Under the pieces are notes generated by a model, which made no database searches, had not been told where the DNA came from, and was given only the letters and a program-made list of their open reading frames with translations. This document shows positions 38,901 through 53,900 of a stretch of 64,000 nucleotides of DNA, piece by piece (the stretch's first letter is position 1; each line of letters opens with the position of its first letter). Made by a program: the position numbers and the translations under genes. The DNA comes from Cladorhizidae sp. MBARI D1340-BT2 (Eukaryota > Porifera > Demospongiae > Poecilosclerida > Cladorhizidae): positions 23,747,989 to 23,811,988 of the forward strand of contig JAQNBH010000003.1 of the NCBI GenBank assembly GCA_028752905.1. The letters run 5' to 3'.

Positions 38901-41900
38901 ACCACTTCAAATCACCATAACTTGCTAATACTTAGAGTACTCAAAATTTTGGCACGTACAAAAGACAGATAATTAGAAGGGCTATCCGGTGATATAAAAA
39001 TTATCTTTTTGGGGTAAAGTGTAGAAAAGTTATGAGCTTCACGGCCAAAAAAAACAATATTTTTGGGGGGGAAATGAGAAACATATAGACCAAATTAGGG
39101 CAAATATCAAGATAGAGAACACATAATGAAACCTATCATTCGAATCATATCAAGTCCATTACAGTGAAGTGTGCAGAATATTATGGATGTTTGATATCAA
39201 CAGAGAGCACAGAGAGAGACCTATCTTAATAGCTATATATCAAGTTTATTCAGTGAAGTGTGGAGAATCTATGAAGCTAACCTGTTTAGCATCAAGAGAG
39301 AGCAGAGAGAAACCTATCTTGTGATTCTATCAAGTCCATTACTGTGAAGTATGCAGAATATACGGATGTTTGGTATCAAGAGAGAGAACAGAGAGAGGCC
39401 TACCTTTAGAGCTATATATCAAGTCTATTCAGTGAAGTGTGGAGAATCTATGAAGCTAACATGTTTAGCTCAAGATAGAGAACACTGAGAGATACCTATC
39501 TTGCAAGTCCATTACAGCGAAGTGTGCAGAATATATGGATGTTTGGTATCAAGAGAGAGCACTTGGAGAGTCCTATCTTAATAGCTATATATCAAGTCTA
39601 TTCAGTAAAGTGTGGATAATCTACGAAGCTAACATGTTTAGCATCAAGTAAGAGTACAATTCATAACTGCCCTAATTAACAAGACCAAAGTCCCAGATTT
39701 TGTCAACTGATAGAGAAGGCCCTTATCTGCAACATGTGAACAGATTATCAATAAATGCAGTGGTTTTTCACTGGCAGGCCACCGCTTTGGCAACTGGAAA
39801 ACGCCAGGAAAAATCCCAAACCTTACCATTTCAAATCACCATAACTTGCTAATACTTAGAGTACTCAAAATTTTGGCACGTACAAAAGACAGATAATTAG
39901 AAGGGCTATCCGATGATATAAAAATTATCTTTTTGGGGTAAAGTGTAGAAAAGTTATGAGCTTCACGGCCAAAAAAAACAATATTTTTGGGGGGGAAATG
40001 AGAAACATATAGACCAAATTAGGGCAAATATCAAGATAGAGAACACATAATGAAACCTATCATTCGAATCATATCAAGTCCATTACAGTGAAGTGTGCAG
40101 AATATTATGGATGTTTGATATCAACAGAGAGCACAGAGAGAGACCTATCATAATAGCTATATATCAAGTTTATTCAGTGAAGTGTGGAGAATCTATGAAG
40201 CTAACCTGTTTAGCATCAAGAGAGAGCAGAGAGAAACCTATCTTGTGATTCTATCAAGTCCATTACTGTGAAGTATGCAGAATATACGGATGTTTGGTAT
40301 CAAGAGAGAGAACAGAGAGAGGCCTACCTTTAGAGCTATATATCAAGTCTATTCAGTGAATTGTGGAGAATCTATGAAGCTAACATGTTTAGCTCAAGAT
40401 AGAGAACACTGAGAGATACCTATCTTGCAAGTCCATTACAGTGAAGTGTGCAGAATATATGGATGTTTGGTATCAAGAGAGAGCACTTGGAGAGTCCTAT
40501 CTTAATAGCTATATATCAAGTCTATTCAGTGAAGTGTGGATAATCTACGAAGCTAACATGTTTAGCATCAAGTAAGAGTACAATTCATAACTGCCCTAAT
40601 TAACAAGACCAAAGTCCCAGATTTTGTCAACTGATAGAGAAGGCCCTTATCTGCAACATGTGAACAGATTATCAATAAATGCAGTGGTTTTTCACTGGCA
40701 GGCCACCGCTTTGGCAACTGGAAAACGCCAGGAAAAATCCCAAACCTTACCACTTCAAATCACCATAACTTGCTAATACTTAGAGTACTCAAAATTTTGG
40801 CACGTAGAAAAGACAGATAATTAGAAGGGCTATCCGATGATATAAAAATTATCTTTTTGGGGTAAAGTGTAGAAAAGTTATGAGCTTCACGGCCAAAAAA
40901 AACAATATTTTTGGGGGGGAAATGAGAAACATATAGACCAAATTAGGGCAAATATCAAGATAGAGAACACATAATGAAACCTATCATTCGAATCATATCA
41001 AGTCCATTACAGTGAAGTGTGCAGAATATTATGGATGTTTGATATCAACAGAGAGCACAGAGAGAGACCTATCATAATAGCTATATATCAAGTTTATTCA
41101 GTGAAGTGTGGAGAATCTATGAAGCTAACCTGTTTAGCATCAAGAGAGAGCAGAGAGAAACCTATCTTGTGATTCTATCAAGTCCATTACTGTGAAGTAT
41201 GCAGAATATACGGATGTTTGGTATCAAGAGAGAGAACAGAGAGAGGCCTACCTTTAGAGCTATATATCAAGTCTATTCAGTGAAGTGTGGAGAATCTATG
41301 AAGCTAACATGTTTAGCTCAAGATAGAGAACACTGAGAGATACCTATCTTGCAAGTCCATTACAGTGAAGTGTGCAGAATATATGGATGTTTGGTATCAA
41401 GAGAGAGCACTTGGAGAGTCCTATCTTAATAGCTATATATCAAGTCTATTCAGTGAAGTGTGGATAATCTACGAAGCTAACATGTTTAGCATCAAGTAAG
41501 AGTACAATTCATAACTGCCCTAATTAACAAGACCAAAGTCCCAGATTTTGTCAACTGATAGAGAAGGCCCTTATCTGCAACATGTGAACAGATTATCAAT
41601 AAATGCAGTGGTTTTTCACTGGCAGGCCACCGCTTTGGCAACTGGAAAACGCCAGGAAAAATCCCAAACCTTACCACTTCAAATCACCATAACTTGCTAA
41701 TACTTAGAGTACTCAAAATTTTGGCACGTAGAAAAGACAGATAATTAGAAGGGCTATCCGATGATATAAAAATTATCTTTTTGGGGTAAAGTGTAGAAAA
41801 GTTATGAGCTTCACGGCAAAAAACAACAATATTTTTGGGGGGGAAATGAGAAACATATAGACCAAATTAGGGCAAATATCAAGATAGAGAACACATAATG

Positions 41901-44900
41901 AAACCTATCATTCGAATCATATCAAGTCCATTACAGTGAAGTTTGCAGAATATTATGGATGTTTGATATCAACAGAGAGCACAGAGAGAGACCTATCTTA
42001 ATAGCTATATATCAAGTTTATTCAGTGAAGTGTGGAGAATCTATGAAGCTAACCTGTTTAGCATCAAGAGAGAGCAGAGAGAAACCTATCTTGTGATTCT
42101 ATCAAGTCCATTACTGTGAAGTATGCAGAATATACGGATGTTTGGTATCAAGAGAGAGAACAGAGAGAGGCCTACCTTTAGAGCTATATATCAAGTCTAT
42201 TCAGTGAAGTGTGGAGAATCTATGAAGCTAACATGTTTAGCTCAAGATAGAGAACACTGAGAGATACCTATCTTGCAAGTCCATTACAGCGAAGTGTGCA
42301 GAATATATGGATGTTTGGTATCAAGAGAGAGCACTTGGAGAGTCCTATCTTAATAGCTTTATATCAAGTCTATTCAGTGAAGTGTGGATAATCTACGAAG
42401 CTAACATGTTTAGCATCAAGTAAGAGTACAATTCATAACTGCCCTAATTAACAAGACCAAAGTCCCAGATTTTGTCAACTGATAGAGAAGGCCCTTATCT
42501 GCAACATGTGAACAGATTATCAATAAATGCAGTGGTTTTTCACTGGCAGGCCACCGCTTTGGCAACTGGAAAACGCCAGGAAAAATCCCAAACCTTACCA
42601 CTTCAAATCACCATAACTTGCTAATACTTAGAGTACTCAAAATATTGGCACGTACAAAAGACAGATAATTAGAAGGGCTATCCGGTGATATAAAAATTAT
42701 CTTTTGGGGGTAAAGTGTAGAAAAGTTATGAGCTTCACGGCCAAAAAAAACAATATTTTTGGGGGGGAAATGAGAAACATATAGACCAAATTAGGGCAAA
42801 TATCAAGATAGAGAACACATAATGAAACCTATCATTCGAATCATATCAAGTCCATTACAGTGAAGTGTGCAGAATATTATGGATGTTTGATATCAACAGA
42901 GAGCACAGAGAGAGACCTATCTTAATAGCTATATATCAAGTTTATTCAGTGAAGTGTGGAGAATCTATGAAGCTAACCTGTTTAGCATCAAGAGAGAGCA
43001 GAGAGAAACCTATCTTGTGATTCTATCAAGTCCATTACTGTGAAGTATGCAGAATATACGGATGTTTGGTATCAAGAGAGAGAACAGAGAGAGGCCTACC
43101 TTTAGAGCTATATATCAAGTCTATTCAGTGAAGTGTGGAGAATCTATGAAGCTAACATGTTTAGCTCAAGATAGAGAACACTGAGAGATACCTATCTTGC
43201 AAGTCCATTACAGCGAAGTGTGCAGAATATATGGATGTTTGGTATCAAGAGAGAGCACTTGGAGAGTCCTATCTTAATAGCTATATATCAAGTCTATTCA
43301 GTAAAGTGTGGATAATCTACGAAGCTAACATGTTTAGCATCAAGTAAGAGTACAATTCATAACTGCCCTAATTAACAAGACCAAAGTCCCAGATTTTGTC
43401 AACTGATAGAGAAGGCCCTTATCTGCAACATGTGAACAGATTATCAATAAATGCAGTGGTTTTTCACTGGCAGGCCACCGCTTTGGCAACTGGAAAACGC
43501 CAGGAAAAATCCCAAACCTTACCATTTCAAATCACCATAACTTGCTAATACTTAGAGTACTCAAAATTTTGGCACGTACAAAAGACAGATAATTAGAAGG
43601 GCTATCCGATGATATAAAAATTATCTTTTTGGGGTAAAGTGTAGAAAAGTTATGAGCTTCACGGCCAAAAAAAACAATATTTTTGGGGGGGAAATGAGAA
43701 ACATATAGACCAAATTAGGGCAAATATCAAGATAGAGAACACATAATGAAACCTATCATTCGAATCATATCAAGTCCATTACAGTGAAGTGTGCAGAATA
43801 TTATGGATGTTTGATATCAACAGAGAGCACAGAGAGAGACCTATCATAATAGCTATATATCAAGTTTATTCAGTGAAGTGTGGAGAATCTATGAAGCTAA
43901 CCTGTTTAGCATCAAGAGAGAGCAGAGAGAAACCTATCTTGTGATTCTATCAAGTCCATTACTGTGAAGTATGCAGAATATACGGATGTTTGGTATCAAG
44001 AGAGAGAACAGAGAGAGGCCTACCTTTAGAGCTATATATCAAGTCTATTCAGTGAAGTGTGGAGAATCTATGAAGCTAACATGTTTAGCTCAAGATAGAG
44101 AACACTGAGAGATACCTATCTTGCAAGTCCATTACAGTGAAGTGTGCAGAATATATGGATGTTTGGTATCAAGAGAGAGCACTTGGAGAGTCCTATCTTA
44201 ATAGCTATATATCAAGTCTATTCAGTGAAGTGTGGATAATCTACGAAGCTAACATGTTTAGCATCAAGTAAGAGTACAATTCATAACTGCCCTAATTAAC
44301 AAGACCAAAGTCCCAGATTTTGTCAACTGATAGAGAAGGCCCTTATCTGCAACATGTGAACAGATTATCAATAAATGCAGTGGTTTTTCACTGGCAGGCC
44401 ACCGCTTTGGCAACTGGAAAACGCCAGGAAAAATCCCAAACCTTACCACTTCAAATCACCATAACTTGCTAATACTTAGAGTACTCAAAATTTTGGCACG
44501 TAGAAAAGACAGATAATTAGAAGGGCTATCCGATGATATAAAAATTATCTTTTTGGGGTAAAGTGTAGAAAAGTTATGAGCTTCACGGCCAAAAAAAACA
44601 ATATTTTTGGGGGGGAAATGAGAAACATATAGACCAAATTAGGGCAAATATCAAGATAGAGAACACATAATGAAACCTATCATTCGAATCATATCAAGTC
44701 CATTACAGTGAAGTTTGCAGAATATTATGGATGTTTGATATCAACAGAGAGCACAGAGAGAGACCTATCTTAATAGCTATATATCAAGTTTATTCAGTGA
44801 AGTGTGGAGAATCTATGAAGCTAACCTGTTTAGCATCAAGAGAGAGCAGAGAGAAACCTATCTTGTGATTCTATCAAGTCCATTACTGTGAAGTATGCAG

Positions 44901-47900
44901 AATATACGGATGTTTGGTATCAAGAGAGAGAACAGAGAGAGGCCTACCTTTAGAGCTATATATCAAGTCTATTCAGTGAAGTGTGGAGAATCTATGAAGC
45001 TAACATGTTTAGCTCAAGATAGAGAACACTGAGAGATACCTATCTTGCAAGTCCATTACAGCGAAGTGTGCAGAATATATGGATGTTTGGTATCAAGAGA
45101 GAGCACTTGGAGAGTCCTATCTTAATAGCTTTATATCAAGTCTATTCAGTGAAGTGTGGATAATCTACGAAGCTAACATGTTTAGCATCAAGTAAGAGTA
45201 CAATTCATAACTGCCCTAATTAACAAGACCAAAGTCCCAGATTTTGTCAACTGATAGAGAAGGCCCTTATCTGCAACATGTGAACAGATTATCAATAAAT
45301 GCAGTGGTTTTTCACTGGCAGGCCACCGCTTTGGCAACTGGAAAACGCCAGGAAAAATCCCAAACCTTACCACTTCAAATCACCATAACTTGCTAATACT
45401 TAGAGTACTCAAAATTTTGGCACGTACAAAAGACAGATAATTAGAAGGGCTATCCGGTGATATAAAAATTATCTTTTTGGGGTAAAGTGTAGAAAAGTTA
45501 TGAGCTTCACGGCCAAAAAAAACAATATTTTTGGGGGGGAAATGAGAAACATATAGACCAAATTAGGGCAAATATCAAGATAGAGAACACATAATGAAAC
45601 CTATCATTCGAATCATATCAAGTCCATTACAGTGAAGTTTGCAGAATATTATGGATGTTTGATATCAACAGAGAGCACAGAGAGAGACCTATCTTAATAG
45701 CTATATATCAAGTTTATTCAGTGAAGTGTGGAGAATCTATGAAGCTAACCTGTTTAGCATCAAGAGAGAGCAGAGAGAAACCTATCTTGTGATTCTATCA
45801 AGTCCATTACTGTGAAGTATGCAGAATATACGGATGTTTGGTATCAAGAGAGAGAACAGAGAGAGGCCTACCTTTAGAGCTATATATCAAGTCTATTCAG
45901 TGAAGTGTGGAGAATCTATGAAGCTAACATGTTTAGCTCAAGATAGAGAACACTGAGAGATACCTATCTTGCAAGTCCATTACAGCGAAGTGTGCAGAAT
46001 ATATGGATGTTTGGTATCAAGAGAGAGCACTTGGAGAGTCCTATCTTAATAGCTATATATCAAGTATATTCAGTGAAGTGTGGATAATCTACGAAGCTAA
46101 CATGTTTAGCATCAAGTAAGAGTACAATTCATAACTGCCCTAATTAACAAGACCAAAGTCCCAGATTTTGTCAACTGATAGAGAAGGCCCTTATCTGCAA
46201 CATGTGAACAGATTATCAATAAATGCAGTGGTTTTTCACTGGCAGGCCACCGCTTTGGCAACTGGAAAACGCCAGGAAAAATCCCAAACCTTACCACTTC
46301 AAATCACCATAACTTGCTAATACTTAGAGTACTCAAAATTTTGGCACGTACAAAAGACAGATAATTAGAAGGGCTATCCGGTGATATAAAAATTATCTTT
46401 TTGGGGTAAAGTGTAGAAAAGTTATGAGCTTCACGGCCAAAAAAAACAATATTTTTGGGGGGGAAATGAGAAACATATAGACCAAATTAGGGCAAATATC
46501 AAGATAGAGAACACATAATGAAACCTATCATTCGAATCATATCAAGTCCATTACAGTGAAGTGTGCAGAATATTATGGATGTTTGATATCAACAGAGAGC
46601 ACAGAGAGAGACCTATCATAATAGCTATATATCAAGTTTATTCAGTGAAGTGTGGAGAATCTATGAAGCTAACCTGTTTAGCATCAAGAGAGAGCAGAGA
46701 GAAACCTATCTTGTGATTCTATCAAGTCCATTACTGTGAAGTATGCAGAATATACGGATGTTTGGTATCAAGAGAGAGAACAGAGAGAGGCCTACCTTTA
46801 GAGCTATATATCAAGTCTATTCAGTGAAGTGTGGAGAATCTATGAAGCTAACATGTTTAGCTCAAGATAGAGAACACTGAGAGATACCTATCTTGCAAGT
46901 CCATTACAGTGAAGTGTGCAGAATATATGGATGTTTGGTATCAAGAGAGAGCACTTGGAGAGTCCTATCTTAATAGCTATATATCAAGTCTATTCAGTGA
47001 AGTGTGGATAATCTACGAAGCTAACATGTTTAGCATCAAGTAAGAGTACAATTCATAACTGCCCTAATTAACAAGACCAAAGTCCCAGATTTTGTCAACT
47101 GATAGAGAAGGCCCTTATCTGCAACATGTGAACAGATTATCAATAAATGCAGTGGTTTTTCACTGGCAGGCCACCGCTTTGGCAACTGGAAAACGCCAGG
47201 AAAAATCCCAAACCTTACCACTTCAAATCACCATAACTTGCTAATACTTAGAGTACTCAAAATTTTGGCACGTAGAAAAGACAGATAATTAGAAGGGCTA
47301 TCCGATGATATAAAAATTATCTTTTTGGGGTAAAGTGTAGAAAAGTTATGAGCTTCACGGCAAAAAACAACAATATTTTTGGGGGGGAAATGAGAAACAT
47401 ATAGACCAAATTAGGGCAAATATCAAGATAGAGAACACATAATGAAACCTATCATTCGAATCATATCAAGTCCATTACAGTGAAGTTTGCAGAATATTAT
47501 GGATGTTTGATATCAACAGAGAGCACAGAGAGAGACCTATCTTAATAGCTATATATCAAGTTTATTCAGTGAAGTGTGGAGAATCTATGAAGCTAACCTG
47601 TTTAGCATCAAGAGAGAGCAGAGAGAAACCTATCTTGTGATTCTATCAAGTCCATTACTGTGAAGTATGCAGAATATACGGATGTTTGGTATCAAGAGAG
47701 AGAACAGAGAGAGGCCTACCTTTAGAGCTATATATCAAGTCTATTCAGTGAAGTGTGGAGAATCTATGAAGCTAACATGTTTAGCTCAAGATAGAGAACA
47801 CTGAGAGATACCTATCTTGCAAGTCCATTACAGCGAAGTGTGCAGAATATATGGATGTTTGGTATCAAGAGAGAGCACTTGGAGAGTCCTATCTTAATAG

Positions 47901-50900
47901 CTTTATATCAAGTCTATTCAGTGAAGTGTGGATAATCTACGAAGCTAACATGTTTAGCATCAAGTAAGAGTACAATTCATAACTGCCCTAATTAACAAGA
48001 CCAAAGTCCCAGATTTTGTCAACTGATAGAGAAGGCCCTTATCTGCAACATGTGAACAGATTATCAATAAATGCAGTGGTTTTTCACTGGCAGGCCACCG
48101 CTTTGGCAACTGGAAAACGCCAGGAAAAATCCCAAACCTTACCACTTCAAATCACCATAACTTGCTAATACTTAGAGTACTCAAAATATTGGCACGTACA
48201 AAAGACAGATAATTAGAAGGGCTATCCGGTGATATAAAAATTATCTTTTGGGGGTAAAGTGTAGAAAAGTTATGAGCTTCACGGCCAAAAAAAACAATAT
48301 TTTTGGGGGGGAAATGAGAAACATATAGACCAAATTAGGGCAAATATCAAGATAGAGAACACATAATGAAACCTATCATTCGAATCATATCAAGTCCATT
48401 ACAGTGAAGTGTGCAGAATATTATGGATGTTTGATATCAACAGAGAGCACAGAGAGAGACCTATCTTAATAGCTATATATCAAGTTTATTCAGTGAAGTG
48501 TGGAGAATCTATGAAGCTAACCTGTTTAGCATCAAGAGAGAGCAGAGAGAAACCTATCTTGTGATTCTATCAAGTCCATTACTGTGAAGTATGCAGAATA
48601 TACGGATGTTTGGTATCAAGAGAGAGAACAGAGAGAGGCCTACCTTTAGAGCTATATATCAAGTCTATTCAGTGAAGTGTGGAGAATCTATGAAGCTAAC
48701 ATGTTTAGCTCAAGATAGAGAACACTGAGAGATACCTATCTTGCAAGTCCATTACAGCGAAGTGTGCAGAATATATGGATGTTTGGTATCAAGAGAGAGC
48801 ACTTGGAGAGTCCTATCTTAATAGCTATATATCAAGTCTATTCAGTAAAGTGTGGATAATCTACGAAGCTAACATGTTTAGCATCAAGTAAGAGTACAAT
48901 TCATAACTGCCCTAATTAACAAGACCAAAGTCCCAGATTTTGTCAACTGATAGAGAAGGCCCTTATCTGCAACATGTGAACAGATTATCAATAAATGCAG
49001 TGGTTTTTCACTGGCAGGCCACCGCTTTGGCAACTGGAAAACGCCAGGAAAAATCCCAAACCTTACCATTTCAAATCACCATAACTTGCTAATACTTAGA
49101 GTACTCAAAATTTTGGCACGTACAAAAGACAGATAATTAGAAGGGCTATCCGATGATATAAAAATTATCTTTTTGGGGTAAAGTGTAGAAAAGTTATGAG
49201 CTTCACGGCCAAAAAAAACAATATTTTTGGGGGGGAAATGAGAAACATATAGACCAAATTAGGGCAAATATCAAGATAGAGAACACATAATGAAACCTAT
49301 CATTCGAATCATATCAAGTCCATTACAGTGAAGTGTGCAGAATATTATGGATGTTTGATATCAACAGAGAGCACAGAGAGAGACCTATCATAATAGCTAT
49401 ATATCAAGTTTATTCAGTGAAGTGTGGAGAATCTATGAAGCTAACCTGTTTAGCATCAAGAGAGAGCAGAGAGAAACCTATCTTGTGATTCTATCAAGTC
49501 CATTACTGTGAAGTATGCAGAATATACGGATGTTTGGTATCAAGAGAGAGAACAGAGAGAGGCCTACCTTTAGAGCTATATATCAAGTCTATTCAGTGAA
49601 GTGTGGAGAATCTATGAAGCTAACATGTTTAGCTCAAGATAGAGAACACTGAGAGATACCTATCTTGCAAGTCCATTACAGTGAAGTGTGCAGAATATAT
49701 GGATGTTTGGTATCAAGAGAGAGCACTTGGAGAGTCCTATCTTAATAGCTATATATCAAGTCTATTCAGTGAAGTGTGGATAATCTACGAAGCTAACATG
49801 TTTAGCATCAAGTAAGAGTACAATTCATAACTGCCCTAATTAACAAGACCAAAGTCCCAGATTTTGTCAACTGATAGAGAAGGCCCTTATCTGCAACATG
49901 TGAACAGATTATCAATAAATGCAGTGGTTTTTCACTGGCAGGCCACCGCTTTGGCAACTGGAAAACGCCAGGAAAAATCCCAAACCTTACCACTTCAAAT
50001 CACCATAACTTGCTAATACTTAGAGTACTCAAAATTTTGGCACGTAGAAAAGACAGATAATTAGAAGGGCTATCCGATGATATAAAAATTATCTTTTTGG
50101 GGTAAAGTGTAGAAAAGTTATGAGCTTCACGGCCAAAAAAAACAATATTTTTGGGGGGGAAATGAGAAACATATAGACCAAATTAGGGCAAATATCAAGA
50201 TAGAGAACACATAATGAAACCTATCATTCGAATCATATCAAGTCCATTACAGTGAAGTGTGCAGAATATTATGGATGTTTGATATCAACAGAGAGCACAG
50301 AGAGAGACCTATCATAATAGCTATATATCAAGTTTATTCAGTGAAGTGTGGAGAATCTATGAAGCTAACCTGTTTAGCATCAAGAGAGAGCAGAGAGAAA
50401 CCTATCTTGTGATTCTATCAAGTCCATTACTGTGAAGTATGCAGAATATACGGATGTTTGGTATCAAGAGAGAGAACAGAGAGAGGCCTACCTTTAGAGC
50501 TATATATCAAGTCTATTCAGTGAAGTGTGGAGAATCTATGAAGCTAACATGTTTAGCTCAAGATAGAGAACACTGAGAGATACCTATCTTGCAAGTCCAT
50601 TACAGTGAAGTGTGCAGAATATATGGATGTTTGGTATCAAGAGAGAGCACTTGGAGAGTCCTATCTTAATAGCTATATATCAAGTCTATTCAGTGAAGTG
50701 TGGATAATCTACGAAGCTAACATGTTTAGCATCAAGTAAGAGTACAATTCATAACTGCCCTAATTAACAAGACCAAAGTCCCAGATTTTGTCAACTGATA
50801 GAGAAGGCCCTTATCTGCAACATGTGAACAGATTATCAATAAATGCAGTGGTTTTTCACTGGCAGGCCACCGCTTTGGCAACTGGAAAACGCCAGGAAAA

Positions 50901-53900
50901 ATCCCAAACCTTACCACTTCAAATCACCATAACTTGCTAATACTTAGAGTACTCAAAATTTTGGCACGTAGAAAAGACAGATAATTAGAAGGGCTATCCG
51001 ATGATATAAAAATTATCTTTTTGGGGTAAAGTGTAGAAAAGTTATGAGCTTCACGGCAAAAAACAACAATATTTTTGGGGGGGAAATGAGAAACATATAG
51101 ACCAAATTAGGGCAAATATCAAGATAGAGAACACATAATGAAACCTATCATTCGAATCATATCAAGTCCATTACAGTGAAGTTTGCAGAATATTATGGAT
51201 GTTTGATATCAACAGAGAGCACAGAGAGAGACCTATCTTAATAGCTATATATCAAGTTTATTCAGTGAAGTGTGGAGAATCTATGAAGCTAACCTGTTTA
51301 GCATCAAGAGAGAGCAGAGAGAAACCTATCTTGTGATTCTATCAAGTCCATTACTGTGAAGTATGCAGAATATACGGATGTTTGGTATCAAGAGAGAGAA
51401 CAGAGAGAGGCCTACCTTTAGAGCTATATATCAAGTCTATTCAGTGAAGTGTGGAGAATCTATGAAGCTAACATGTTTAGCTCAAGATAGAGAACACTGA
51501 GAGATACCTATCTTGCAAGTCCATTACAGCGAAGTGTGCAGAATATATGGATGTTTGGTATCAAGAGAGAGCACTTGGAGAGTCCTATCTTAATAGCTTT
51601 ATATCAAGTCTATTCAGTGAAGTGTGGATAATCTACGAAGCTAACATGTTTAGCATCAAGTAAGAGTACAATTCATAACTGCCCTAATTAACAAGACCAA
51701 AGTCCCAGATTTTGTCAACTGATAGAGAAGGCCCTTATCTGCAACATGTGAACAGATTATCAATAAATGCAGTGGTTTTTCACTGGCAGGCCACCGCTTT
51801 GGCAACTGGAAAACGCCAGGAAAAATCCCAAACCTTACCACTTCAAATCACCATAACTTGCTAATACTTAGAGTACTCAAAATTTTGGCACGTACAAAAG
51901 ACAGATAATTAGAAGGGCTATCCGGTGATATAAAAATTATCTTTTTGGGGTAAAGTGTAGAAAAGTTATGAGCTTCACGGCCAAAAAAAACAATATTTTT
52001 GGGGGGGAAATGAGAAACATATAGACCAAATTAGGGCAAATATCAAGATAGAGAACACATAATGAAACCTATCATTCGAATCATATCAAGTCCATTACAG
52101 TGAAGTTTGCAGAATATTATGGATGTTTGATATCAACAGAGAGCACAGAGAGAGACCTATCTTAATAGCTATATATCAAGTTTATTCAGTGAAGTGTGGA
52201 GAATCTATGAAGCTAACCTGTTTAGCATCAAGAGAGAGCAGAGAGAAACCTATCTTGTGATTCTATCAAGTCCATTACTGTGAAGTATGCAGAATATACG
52301 GATGTTTGGTATCAAGAGAGAGAACAGAGAGAGGCCTACCTTTAGAGCTATATATCAAGTCTATTCAGTGAAGTGTGGAGAATCTATGAAGCTAACATGT
52401 TTAGCTCAAGATAGAGAACACTGAGAGATACCTATCTTGCAAGTCCATTACAGCGAAGTGTGCAGAATATATGGATGTTTGGTATCAAGAGAGAGCACTT
52501 GGAGAGTCCTATCTTAATAGCTATATATCAAGTATATTCAGTGAAGTGTGGATAATCTACGAAGCTAACATGTTTAGCATCAAGTAAGAGTACAATTCAT
52601 AACTGCCCTAATTAACAAGACCAAAGTCCCAGATTTTGTCAACTGATAGAGAAGGCCCTTATCTGCAACATGTGAACAGATTATCAATAAATGCAGTGGT
52701 TTTTCACTGGCAGGCCACCGCTTTGGCAACTGGAAAACGCCAGGAAAAATCCCAAACCTTACCACTTCAAATCACCATAACTTGCTAATACTTAGAGTAC
52801 TCAAAATTTTGGCACGTACAAAAGACAGATAATTAGAAGGGCTATCCGGTGATATAAAAATTATCTTTTTGGGGTAAAGTGTAGAAAAGTTATGAGCTTC
52901 ACGGCCAAAAAAAACAATATTTTTGGGGGGGAAATGAGAAACATATAGACCAAATTAGGGCAAATATCAAGATAGAGAACACATAATGAAACCTATCATT
53001 CGAATCATATCAAGTCCATTACAGTGAAGTTTGCAGAATATTATGGATGTTTGATATCAACAGAGAGCACAGAGAGAGACCTATCTTAATAGCTATATAT
53101 CAAGTTTATTCAGTGAAGTGTGGAGAATCTATGAAGCTAACCTGTTTAGCATCAAGAGAGAGCAGAGAGAAACCTATCTTGTGATTCTATCAAGTCCATT
53201 ACTGTGAAGTATGCAGAATATACGGATGTTTGGTATCAAGAGAGAGAACAGAGAGAGGCCTACCTTTAGAGCTATATATCAAGTCTATTCAGTGAAGTGT
53301 GGAGAATCTATGAAGCTAACATGTTTAGCTCAAGATAGAGAACACTGAGAGATACCTATCTTGCAAGTCCATTACAGCGAAGTGTGCAGAATATATGGAT
53401 GTTTGGTATCAAGAGAGAGCACTTGGAGAGTCCTATCTTAATAGCTATATATCAAGTCTATTCAGTAAAGTGTGGATAATCTACGAAGCTAACATGTTTA
53501 GCATCAAGTAAGAGTACAATTCATAACTGCCCTAATTAACAAGACCAAAGTCCCAGATTTTGTCAACTGATAGAGAAGGCCCTTATCTGCAACATGTGAA
53601 CAGATTATCAATAAATGCAGTGGTTTTTCACTGGCAGGCCACCGCTTTGGCAACTGGAAAACGCCAGGAAAAATCCCAAACCTTACCATTTCAAATCACC
53701 ATAACTTGCTAATACTTAGAGTACTCAAAATTTTGGCACGTACAAAAGACAGATAATTAGAAGGGCTATCCGATGATATAAAAATTATCTTTTTGGGGTA
53801 AAGTGTAGAAAAGTTATGAGCTTCACGGCCAAAAAAAACAATATTTTTGGGGGGGAAATGAGAAACATATAGACCAAATTAGGGCAAATATCAAGATAGA